IMG/VR virus record: IMGVR_UViG_3300047552_000441
Location: 1-36,489 of that record
Source of the DNA: a virus
Strand: one strand, 5' to 3'
Length of the DNA: 36,489 nt
The notes under the pieces were generated by a model, which made no database searches, was not told where the DNA came from, and worked only from the letters and a program-made list of their open reading frames with translations. The translations under genes were made by a program, and so were the position numbers. Every line of letters begins with the position of its first letter. Position 1 is the stretch's first letter. This document shows positions 21,265-28,355 of the stretch, piece by piece.

Positions 21265-21656
21265 CAGAATTAAACTTACGTTGCCACTACCAAATGGTTC
21301 GCCATAAAAGCATGTATGGTGAAGAATACACTGTACATGAGGCTTTCTCTTTCCAAAGTGGTGGATTGTACATGGTATCGCCTATTCCTGTGTATATTGC
21401 AGGGGAAACAGTAGAAGAGGTGCTAGAGCTTGCTTCTATGCTTGAAAAGGCAGAGATTGAGAAATACGGTATTGTAGATATTGATGATATTTCAGACAAA
21501 ATTGATAAGTATATTGACTATACCACTGTACACATTACGGTAGAGCCAGACTATTCTACTGAAAATTTAGACGATAGTGACTTGCCAGAAGAAGATTATT
21601 ATACAGAAGAAGATAAGGTTCTTGACCTTGTAGAGTATATGAAAAGGAATACGTAA
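21261..21656 (+). CDS. Unknown acidic protein, 131 aa
   Basis: Not recognised. Beta-rich first half (LRCHYQMVRHKSMYGEEYTV, GGLYMVSPIPVYIAGE), a helix (VEEVLELASMLEKAEIEKYG), then a strongly acidic tail (LDDSDLPEEDYYTEEDK). The acidic end could mimic nucleic acid or bind a basic partner. Overlaps neighbours at both ends. Confidence 0.7.
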   Translation: MTELNLRCHYQMVRHKSMYGEEYTVHEAFSFQSGGLYMVSPIPVYIAGETVEEVLELASMLEKAEIEKYGIVDIDDISDKIDKYIDYTTVHITVEPDYSTENLDDSDLPEEDYYTEEDKVLDLVEYMKRNT

Positions 21657-22186
21657 TGCTATACTTTATTTCAGACACACATTTTTCACATAGCAAGATC
21701 TTGACGTTTAAACGCAATGACGGTACGGCTCTACGTGAGTTTGCCTCAGCAGAAGAGATGGATGAAGTTATGGTGAATAATTGGAACTCTGTAGTAAAGC
21801 CATCAGATAAGGTGTATCATTTGGGTGATGTTGCGATACATGCAAAAGCTTTGCCTATATTATCACGCCTTAACGGACACAAACGTCTTGTTAGAGGCAA
21901 TCATGACATATATGATACAAGCGAGTACCTTAAATACTTTGAAGAAATCCACGGTGTTAGGGTATTTAGGGAGGAGGGAGCCAAGTTTGTATGTTCACAT
22001 GTACCGCTACACCCAGATAGTGTAGATAGGTGGGAATTTAATGTACACGGACATCTACATGCTAACTTAGTTATGAAAAGTTTACACCACCCAGACCCAA
22101 GGTATATTAATGTGAGTGTAGAGCAAATTAATTATACACCTGTAAGCATGGATCAAATTAGAGATATTATAAAGGCTAGAGTATGA
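21656..22186 (+). CDS. Calcineurin-like metallophosphoesterase, 176 aa
   Basis: Two-metal phosphoesterase. All motifs are in order: ISDTHFSH near the start (D and H), HLGDVA, VRGNHDIYD, CSHVPLHP and NVHGHLH. Length fits small phage and YfcE-type members, which hydrolyse phosphodiesters or nucleotides; the substrate cannot be read from sequence. A role in nucleotide or nucleic-acid turnover fits its place just before the DNA polymerase. Confidence 0.88.
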   Translation: MLYFISDTHFSHSKILTFKRNDGTALREFASAEEMDEVMVNNWNSVVKPSDKVYHLGDVAIHAKALPILSRLNGHKRLVRGNHDIYDTSEYLKYFEEIHGVRVFREEGAKFVCSHVPLHPDSVDRWEFNVHGHLHANLVMKSLHHPDPRYINVSVEQINYTPVSMDQIRDIIKARV

Positions 22187-22515
22187 CTGATGCAGATATA
22201 AAAAAACAGCTATACAAACGGCTTAATACCGCACTTGAAGCGTGGTACAAAATTATCAGTACAGACCATCACAAGACTAGGGATTGTAATTTTTATATCA
22301 CTACCGTCTTTTGCTGCTTTGAAGAGCCTAAGTTTTTCTGGGAGCATAATGGCTACTTGCTTGGTGATTGTATGGGTGAGAGAAAGGATACCTATATAGA
22401 GGCATTACATGATCTAGTAATGTGGCTAGAAAAGGCTGTTGTAGACGAGGCTGAACATAGAATTAGACGGGCACAAGAGGACGAAGAATATGAACGGGAA
22501 ACCTACACGAAATAG
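22183..22515 (+). CDS. Unknown protein, 110 aa
   Basis: Not recognised. Helical N-terminus (IKKQLYKRLNTALEAWYKII), a central cysteine/aromatic part (FYITTVFCCFEEPKFFWEHN) and a long charged C-terminal helix (EHRIRRAQEDEEYERETY). Overlaps the phosphoesterase stop (ATGA). Confidence 0.7.
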   Translation: MTDADIKKQLYKRLNTALEAWYKIISTDHHKTRDCNFYITTVFCCFEEPKFFWEHNGYLLGDCMGERKDTYIEALHDLVMWLEKAVVDEAEHRIRRAQEDEEYERETYTK

Positions 22516-22759
22516 CAAAAAGGCATCTGAAATACCTTACCCATGCCTGTGGGATACTACTGTATATACTTCCTTATCTATAGTTAGTTGGTTTACTACA
22601 CGTAGACTAGAAAGAAAAAAGGAGTTTCAAAAGGGTTGGTTTAATTATGATACCAATAGTTTTGAAGTGCCAAAAAAAGACTGGGATATACTTAACAAGA
22701 ATCCAAAATTTGCCACAGACTTAGCAATCATCAAGAACATAGGGTATAGTATTATATGA
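22490..22759 (+). CDS. Unknown protein, 89 aa
   Basis: Not recognised. Basic N-terminus (NGKPTRNSKKASEIPYP), a moderately hydrophobic stretch (TTVYTSLSIVSWFTT), then RRLERKKEFQKGW and an end rich in Lys and Asn. GAGGACGAAGA lies upstream. Overlaps both neighbours. Confidence 0.65.
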   Translation: MNGKPTRNSKKASEIPYPCLWDTTVYTSLSIVSWFTTRRLERKKEFQKGWFNYDTNSFEVPKKDWDILNKNPKFATDLAIIKNIGYSII

Positions 22760-24846
22760 AAGTGGTATTAGACATTGAGACTACCTTTACGAAGGATGGT
22801 AAAAAGACAGACCCTTCACCCTACCATCATGCTAATAAGCTTGTATCGTTTGGTATGCAGGTGTTTGATACGTATGATTTTAAAGAATATTCCGACTATT
22901 ATTTTGTGGGACATAAGGAGCGTAAAGATGATACCGCTTCTTTTGAGCTACAAACACACTTAGGTAAGGCAACTCTAGTTATCGGGCATAACCTTAAGTT
23001 TGATATGTCTTGGCTACTAGAGTGTGGGTACAGATATGCAGGTGAATATTGGGATACGATGATATTTGAGTATATCATTGCTAAAGGGCTTAAACCTGCA
23101 CTATCTCTTGCTGCTTGTTGTGAGAAGTACGGACTGTCTAAGAAACTAGACAATTTCTCCACACACATGAAGGCTGGGTTAAATACAGATGAAATGCCTA
23201 TAGATGAGTTAGAAGAATACGGTAGGGCTGACGTACAAGCTACTTACGAGCTGTATAAACGCCAGATGCAGAGGATTGAGCAGGATCCTGAGCTTCAATC
23301 TATGCTACCTGCTATCAAGCTATCTATGCAAGTTTTGCCAATTCTTATAGATATGGAACGCTCTGGTATCAAGATTGATACAGAAACCTTATCGTCTGTA
23401 GAACAAGAGTACAGGGAAGAGTCTGCACGTCTAGAGAAGTTACTTACTGACATGGCGGCAGAAGTTATGGGGGACAGGCCAATTAACCTCAATTCCCCAG
23501 AACATTTATCTTGGGTTATTTATAGCCGTAAGGTAAACGATAAGAAAGCCTGGGCTGAATTATTTAATATTGGTACAGAAGAACGAGGTTCCGTAACAAA
23601 ATCTAAATATGTGCGTAGGTACAAGCCTACGACATTTAAGAGAATTGTTTTGGATAATATGACAACGTTGCGACGACTAGACGCAGAACAGTGTTCTGTA
23701 TGTGAAGGTCGTGGCTGGATACAGAAAGTGAAAAAAGATGGTACAAATCATAAGCGCACTAATGCTTGTAGTTCTTGCTCTGGGTCTGGGTTTTCTTATT
23801 TGGAGAGATCGGACATAGCTGGGTTTAAAGTACAACCCTTATCATCAGAATATGCAACAGTCAATGGCTTTGCTGCTGATAAAACTACTATTCAAGACCT
23901 AATTGCTGCTGGTAAACTTAGCCCAAAAGCTAAAGAATTTTTAGAGTGCTTAAGTCGCTACAACGCAATACAAACCTATTTAAGTACATTTGTAGAAGGG
24001 ATACAAAAGAATGTTAGGTATGACGGTCTGCTTCATACTACTTTTAATCAGTGCGTAACTGCTACAGGAAGATTATCATCATCAAACCCAAACTTCCAAA
24101 ACCTGCCACGTGGAAAGACATTTCCTGTGCGTAAGACTATTACAAGTAGGTTTAAGAATGGCTATGTATTAGAGGCAGACTTTGCACAGCTAGAGTTTCG
24201 TGGTGCAGCTATGTTATCTGGATGTAAAGTAGCATTGAATGATATTGTAAACAATGTTGATATTCATAGCTTTACTGCTGCCGTATTGACAGAGGCTGGA
24301 CAGGATACAGATAGGCAGGGAGCTAAACAACATTCGTTTAAGCCCTTATACGGCGGATTATCTGGTACTGATGCAGAGGTGACATACTACAAGGCGTTTT
24401 TAGATAAGTACACAGGCATTAAAGCCTGGCACGAACGGTTAGTAAATAGTGCTATTGCTTTTAAGCAGATACAAACCCCATCTGGGCGTATATTTGCTTT
24501 CCCAAATGCCCGTAGGATTTCTTCTGATAGAGTGACTGGAAAGACACAGATAGTAAATTATCCTGTACAGTCTTTTGCTACAGCGGATATTGTGTGGCTT
24601 GTTATACGAGAAATTTATTTGGAGATGAAGCTTAAGGCTTTGAAATCTAAGCTTGTATTACAGGTACATGATTCTATTGCCGCTGATGTTTATCCTGATG
24701 AAGTAGATATTGTTAAGCAAATATTTGTTGATTCGTTTAATAAGACACCAGAATTACTAAAGACCTACTTTAATTTTCATACTGACGTTCCTATTGGGTA
24801 CGAGATTAAGCTAGGTAAAAATCTTATGGAAATGGAGGCTGTCTAA
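22756..24846 (+). CDS. DNA polymerase, family A, T7-like, with DnaJ-type Cys insertion
   Basis: Replicative polymerase, 696 aa. 3'-5' exonuclease domain: VLDIETT (4-10), VIGHNLKFD (75-83), YGRADVQATYEL (155-166). Polymerase motifs: A ADFAQLEFR (474-482), B R520-x3-K524-x7-YG with Phe528 at the site equivalent to T7 Tyr526 and E. coli Phe762, C VHDS (637-640; the usual Glu is Ser). Between the domains lie two CxxCxGxG repeats (CSVCEGRG 313-320; CSSCSGSG 338-345) like the DnaJ zinc finger, probably a metal-binding insertion near the thumb. T7 polymerase has a thioredoxin-binding loop, not this finger. Start overlaps the preceding stop. Confidence 0.93.
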   Translation: MKVVLDIETTFTKDGKKTDPSPYHHANKLVSFGMQVFDTYDFKEYSDYYFVGHKERKDDTASFELQTHLGKATLVIGHNLKFDMSWLLECGYRYAGEYWDTMIFEYIIAKGLKPALSLAACCEKYGLSKKLDNFSTHMKAGLNTDEMPIDELEEYGRADVQATYELYKRQMQRIEQDPELQSMLPAIKLSMQVLPILIDMERSGIKIDTETLSSVEQEYREESARLEKLLTDMAAEVMGDRPINLNSPEHLSWVIYSRKVNDKKAWAELFNIGTEERGSVTKSKYVRRYKPTTFKRIVLDNMTTLRRLDAEQCSVCEGRGWIQKVKKDGTNHKRTNACSSCSGSGFSYLERSDIAGFKVQPLSSEYATVNGFAADKTTIQDLIAAGKLSPKAKEFLECLSRYNAIQTYLSTFVEGIQKNVRYDGLLHTTFNQCVTATGRLSSSNPNFQNLPRGKTFPVRKTITSRFKNGYVLEADFAQLEFRGAAMLSGCKVALNDIVNNVDIHSFTAAVLTEAGQDTDRQGAKQHSFKPLYGGLSGTDAEVTYYKAFLDKYTGIKAWHERLVNSAIAFKQIQTPSGRIFAFPNARRISSDRVTGKTQIVNYPVQSFATADIVWLVIREIYLEMKLKALKSKLVLQVHDSIAADVYPDEVDIVKQIFVDSFNKTPELLKTYFNFHTDVPIGYEIKLGKNLMEMEAV

Positions 24847-25016
24847 TGGATTGGCAAATTAAGCTCTACGACTTTGGGCACTACAGACTAAATCGAAAGG
24901 TAGCACATGAAGATAAAGACCAGCCACTAACTAATAGTGTGTTCTTTCGGAGAAGTGAAATACCTGAGATAATAGAATTACTTAAGAAAACTTATGAACG
25001 GAGACACTATGAATAA
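24846..25016 (+). CDS. Unknown small protein, 56 aa
   Basis: Begins MDWQIKLYDFGHYRLNRKVA, continues SVFFRRSEIPEIIELLKK, ends basic (YERRHYE). ATG overlaps the polymerase stop (TAATG); the stop lies inside the ligase start region. Not recognised. Confidence 0.65.
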   Translation: MDWQIKLYDFGHYRLNRKVAHEDKDQPLTNSVFFRRSEIPEIIELLKKTYERRHYE

Positions 25017-25836
25017 GCCCATGCTTGCAACACCCTGCCCAGTATCCTTACGAGGGCTGGACTATCCCGTTGCAGTAGAACATAAATTTGATGGTGTACG
25101 TTGTATTGCCATTAAAGATGATCTTGGAGAAGTTCGACTATTTTCACGAAATATGAAAGAGTTTGAGAACTTTGAAGAGGTTGTGCAGTTCTGTAAAGAA
25201 CACATGGAACCTGGTACTGTTTGGGATGGTGAAATAACTTCTGAGGATTTTCAAAAGCTTATGACACGTACCCATGCTTCTACTGGGCTAAATGATGATG
25301 TAGCTATTATGTACAATGTGTTTGACGTTATCCCCTTGCCAGATTTCTACGCAGGTAAATGTAGTACGCCGTACCACGAGCGCAGGCAATCGCCATTTAT
25401 TACAAATGGTTACGGAATAGCACATACACAAGAAGAGTTACTTGAGTTCTACGATTCTGCAATTAAGGCGGGGTTTGAGGGCGTTATGGTAAAGAACCTA
25501 TACTCACACTACGTATCTGGACGTACACGGCAATGGTTAAAGCTAAAGCCTGTGGATAATGCAGACTTATGCGTGGTAGGGGTAGAGGAAGGTAAAGGAA
25601 AACACAAAGGCGTTCTTGGGGCGTTACTATGTGAGTACGGCGACGTGTTTGCTAGAGTTGGTACAGGCTTTACCGATGCTCAAAGAAAGCGTATGTGGGA
25701 AGAAAAAGACAGGATTATTGGAAAAATAGCTGAGATTGAATATCAAAGTATTACTAAACCTAATAAAAAAGGTATAAAATCTCTTAGATTTCCGGTGTTT
25801 AAGTGTATTCGCCTTGATAAAGATGATAATGCTTGA
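25009..25836 (+). CDS. ATP-dependent DNA ligase, small T7-like type, 275 aa
   Basis: Seals nicks between Okazaki fragments and during repair. Nucleotidyltransferase motifs: I VEHKFDGVR with the adenylated Lys at 26, III YNVFDVI, IV EGVMVKN, V WLKLKP; then an OB-fold domain (GVLGALLCEYGDVFARVGTG). Length fits minimal phage ligases without extra domains. ATG 25009, with GGAG upstream, is preferred over ATG 24994. Its end carries the -35 box of the SSB promoter. Confidence 0.92.
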   Translation: MNKPMLATPCPVSLRGLDYPVAVEHKFDGVRCIAIKDDLGEVRLFSRNMKEFENFEEVVQFCKEHMEPGTVWDGEITSEDFQKLMTRTHASTGLNDDVAIMYNVFDVIPLPDFYAGKCSTPYHERRQSPFITNGYGIAHTQEELLEFYDSAIKAGFEGVMVKNLYSHYVSGRTRQWLKLKPVDNADLCVVGVEEGKGKHKGVLGALLCEYGDVFARVGTGFTDAQRKRMWEEKDRIIGKIAEIEYQSITKPNKKGIKSLRFPVFKCIRLDKDDNA

Positions 25837-25861
25837 CACGTACTACTTACTATGCTATACT
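25833..25861 (+). promoter_or_regulatory. Promoter for the single-strand binding protein gene
   Basis: TTGACA, 17-base spacer ending TGC (extended -10), TATACT. The -35 overlaps the TGA of the ligase gene. A 40-base leader follows with a small CCCA-GTT-TGGG hairpin and a good ribosome site (AAAGGAA). A dedicated promoter fits the high demand for SSB. Confidence 0.8.
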
Positions 25862-25902
25862 ACGTATCCCAGTTTGGGTAATTTAACTTAAAGGAACATA
25901 AA

Positions 25903-26703
25903 ATGACTAAACCAGAAAAGCAGAACGAAGCAGATCTTCTCATTGAAGAAATGTCAAAAGGCAGTGCTTCAACTGCGCCACAAATTCCGTACCTTGTTAT
26001 CAATATTGATAGCGAAGATGCAGAAGGCAACACAGTACCAGCACGCACTTTTAATATTAAAGGCACTGCTGAATACAGTAAAGAAGTAACTATTCGTCCT
26101 GTACGCTTTGTACAGAAGCTAATTGCCATGAAACAAGATGGCAAAACTTGGAAAACCACCAATGAGACCGTGTTCTATTCTTTCCCAGAACAGCCTTTAG
26201 ATGCCCGTGGTGGTATTTCTTGTGGTCGTTTGATGGGTAAGGCTATTCCAGATTCTTGGTCTGAGGAACAGCGTCGTGCAAATAAAGCAAAAGCAAACTT
26301 CTATGGCTTTTTGTTTGGTCTTGTAGAATTTCCAGGAAAAGCCCCAGAACTAGTAAACTTCCGCGTACCAGCAGGTAAAGCAAAGCAGTTGGCAGATGCT
26401 ATGCAAGCTTTGGCAGCTCATGGTAAGCCACAGTGGTACAAACTTAAGCTGACACTTAAGAAAGATGATAAAAACAAGTCATCGCCACATCCTGTACTAG
26501 ACATTTCACTAGATATTAGCCAAAAACTTCCTACAGAAGGTTTGACACCTCATCTGTTGGCTACAAACGAGTATGTAAAGTCTCATAATGACCGTATCTT
26601 GACACAGCATAAAAACGCTGTTACAGCACGTCGGTCTTTGGTAGACGATACAGCACTTGTACAAGCTATCGAAGTTGACGGCAGCGACGAGATCCCTTTT
26701 TAG
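25903..26703 (+). CDS. Single-stranded DNA-binding protein with acidic IPF tail, 266 aa
   Basis: Coats unwound DNA at the fork. The C-terminus GSDEIPF matches the acidic DDIPF-type tip that bacterial SSB uses to bind partner proteins; T7 gp2.5 also has an acidic tail with a terminal Phe. The central region has OB-like strands (YLVINIDSEDAEGNTVPART, WYKLKLTLKKDDK) and basic/aromatic patches. Length is nearer to phage gp2.5-type proteins than to E. coli SSB. It has its own promoter and a candidate structured RNA after the stop. Fold assignment is from the tail, location and strand pattern. Confidence 0.8.
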   Translation: MTKPEKQNEADLLIEEMSKGSASTAPQIPYLVINIDSEDAEGNTVPARTFNIKGTAEYSKEVTIRPVRFVQKLIAMKQDGKTWKTTNETVFYSFPEQPLDARGGISCGRLMGKAIPDSWSEEQRRANKAKANFYGFLFGLVEFPGKAPELVNFRVPAGKAKQLADAMQALAAHGKPQWYKLKLTLKKDDKNKSSPHPVLDISLDISQKLPTEGLTPHLLATNEYVKSHNDRILTQHKNAVTARRSLVDDTALVQAIEVDGSDEIPF

Positions 26704-26707
26704 GGTG

Positions 26708-26825
26708 AGTAAGGGGTGCGGGTCTCAGCGTATCTGGGAAGTGTGTGGATTGAGGGTCGTAATTAGGCCACACGAACTAAAGGTGACAGACCTAGCCTAG
26801 TGGGTAAAATCCCATCCCCCTTACT
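26708..26825 (+). ncRNA. Candidate structured RNA after the SSB gene
   Basis: A gene-free 118-base segment that folds by inspection. P1: nine perfect pairs, 26708-26716 (AGTAAGGGG) with 26817-26825. P2: 26720-26725 with 26788-26793 (GGGTCT/AGACCT, one G-T). P3: 26743-26748 with 26768-26773 (GTGTGG/CCACAC). P4: 26801-26804 with 26811-26814 (TGGG/CCCA). Bases 26764-26768 (TAGGC) in and next to the P3 loop could pair with 26795-26799 (GCCTA), a pseudoknot. A T-rich run follows P1, so P1 could also terminate SSB transcripts. It is GC-richer than its surroundings. It fits no tRNA or riboswitch I recognise. A regulatory RNA, ribozyme or attenuator before the next genes are options. Confidence 0.6.
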
Positions 26826-26853
26826 GTTTTATTATTAATATCAAGGAGAAATT

Positions 26854-27072
26854 ATGTCTGAATTAAAATTACAAGCACTAGCTATTGCAGATTCTTGGTT
26901 GTCTAAGCGCACACAGGAACTATTTAATACCCCATATTCTATTCGTAACGTACAAGAACTTGCTGGTTTTATTTTGAAATGGGCAGAAGAAGATGAGGAT
27001 ATTATGACGCAGATTGCAGCTACAATTCCTCAACCAGAAGCTACTAAAGATAAAAAACGTAAGGCAAAATAA
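26854..27072 (+). CDS. Unknown small helical protein, 72 aa
   Basis: Not recognised. Helical (LKLQALAIADSWLSKRTQEL, ELAGFILKWAEEDED), ending in a basic tail (TKDKKRKAK). AAGGAG lies 6 bases before ATG. Overlaps the nuclease start (TAATG). Confidence 0.7.
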   Translation: MSELKLQALAIADSWLSKRTQELFNTPYSIRNVQELAGFILKWAEEDEDIMTQIAATIPQPEATKDKKRKAK

Positions 27073-27941
27073 TGCACATCATAGAACAGCAAATTTTTGA
27101 ATACATGGAACAGGTTGGTGCTGGCAACGCCGAGCTTCCTGAAGATCTTTTGGAAGAGTTTGCACAACGCTGCAAAGCTGCTCTGAAAGATAGAATATCT
27201 GAAATCAAAGAGCGTGAGTTTAAGCTTCGTATGTCAAACATAGGAAAGCCACTCCGTTCACTAATGTTAGATAAGGAGTACGGATACGCCCCACCAACAC
27301 CTGACTTTATTCTTAAAATGCTGTACGGATCTTTGTATGAAGCTTTGACGCTAGTATTGCTAAAAGCATCTTCAGTTAATATTACAGACCAAGATAAGCC
27401 AGTAAAACTACGTATTTCTAATACGGAAATTGAAGGTACGCTTGACGTAATTATTGACGACAAGGTATACGACATTAAGACAGCTTCCCCGTACTCATAC
27501 GAACGTAAATTTGCTTCCTATGATACGCTGGCTGCTGATGATTCATTCGGCTACACTGGACAGGGATTTGGCTATGCGAAAGCGGATAACCGTAATTTTG
27601 GAGGGTGGTTTGTTATTAATAAAGCCACAGGTGAGTTTAAGGTTATTGAAGTCCCTGCCAGTGAGCACGATACCCTTATGCAAAAGAGTCTTGATGAAGT
27701 CACTAAAAAAGTAAAACATATTGAGCAAAATCTCCCTATGCCACCTTGTACAGGTGAAGTAGATGAGACTTACTACAAAAAACCTACAGGTAACAAAGTA
27801 TTAGGTAGCAGTTGTAGGTTTTGCCCACATAAGTTTAAATGCCATCCAGGAGTGCAATACAAGCCTTCTGTGACTGGTAAAGCAGAAAGTCCTAAATACG
27901 TCTATTATACACATTTAAAGGAGAATACAGATGCCACTTAA
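27072..27941 (+). CDS. PD-(D/E)XK exonuclease, Cas4/RecB-like with Cys cluster, 289 aa
   Basis: Likely DNA exonuclease for replication or recombination, in the place where T7-like phages have gp6. Core: GSLYEAL (E90 region), then [10 protein letters not shown] (D125) and VYDIKTA (D134-x-K136), the PD-D-x-K site. The C-terminus has cysteines at 226, 248, 251 and 257 ([22 protein letters not shown]), the four-Cys pattern that binds a [4Fe-4S] cluster in Cas4 and AddB-type nucleases. No CRISPR genes are nearby, so a phage recombination role is more likely than spacer acquisition. Confidence 0.85.
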   Translation: MHIIEQQIFEYMEQVGAGNAELPEDLLEEFAQRCKAALKDRISEIKEREFKLRMSNIGKPLRSLMLDKEYGYAPPTPDFILKMLYGSLYEALTLVLLKASSVNITDQDKPVKLRISNTEIEGTLDVIIDDKVYDIKTASPYSYERKFASYDTLAADDSFGYTGQGFGYAKADNRNFGGWFVINKATGEFKVIEVPASEHDTLMQKSLDEVTKKVKHIEQNLPMPPCTGEVDETYYKKPTGNKVLGSSCRFCPHKFKCHPGVQYKPSVTGKAESPKYVYYTHLKENTDAT

Positions 27942-28071
27942 AAAGGGTTCAAGCGATAAAACAATCAGTGCAAACATCCGTAAAGAGATTAAAGCAGGCA
28001 AGCCACAAAAGCAGGCTGTTGCAATCGCTCTTAGTGTTGCTGGTAAACCTCAGAAAAAAGGTAAAAAATAA
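27931..28071 (+). CDS. Small basic phage protein MPLKKGSS type, 46 aa
   Basis: Begins [20 protein letters not shown], contains [17 protein letters not shown] and ends in Lys residues. This matches a short basic protein I associate with many phages and prophages (DUF6496-like). Function unknown; nucleic-acid binding is possible. AAAGGAG lies upstream of ATG, inside the nuclease end. Confidence 0.8.
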   Translation: MPLKKGSSDKTISANIRKEIKAGKPQKQAVAIALSVAGKPQKKGKK

Positions 28072-28343
28072 TGTTAGCACGTGTATATATTCCTGACTAC
28101 GTTGTAGACAATCATAAAAACCATATTGACTTTGGATATGGCGATGGTGGCGTATTTCTTAAAGTAAAGAATGTCCGTACTTGGCCTATCTACACCCAGC
28201 CAGACATTAACTTTTCTGGCAAGTGGGATGGCATTAACATCCTCTTTGGTGAAGATACGGATAAAGAGTTTGAAATTGCTATTGATGCCAAAGGTGCTAA
28301 GTACCTCATCAAACAACTAGAAAATGCCTTGAAAAAACTTTAA
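28071..28343 (+). CDS. Unknown protein, 90 aa
   Basis: Not recognised. Beta-rich (VYIPDYVVDNHKNHIDFGYG, INILFGEDTDKEFEIAID) with a C-terminal helix (AKYLIKQLENALKKL). ATG overlaps the previous stop. Lies just before ribonucleotide reductase. Confidence 0.7.
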   Translation: MLARVYIPDYVVDNHKNHIDFGYGDGGVFLKVKNVRTWPIYTQPDINFSGKWDGINILFGEDTDKEFEIAIDAKGAKYLIKQLENALKKL

Positions 28344-28355
28344 TAAGAGATAATA

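Noticed and set aside
26708-26825. tRNA or tmRNA reading of the structured segment
   Set aside because: The closing stem resembles an acceptor stem, but no T-arm, anticodon arm or CCA-adjacent geometry fits and the length is wrong.
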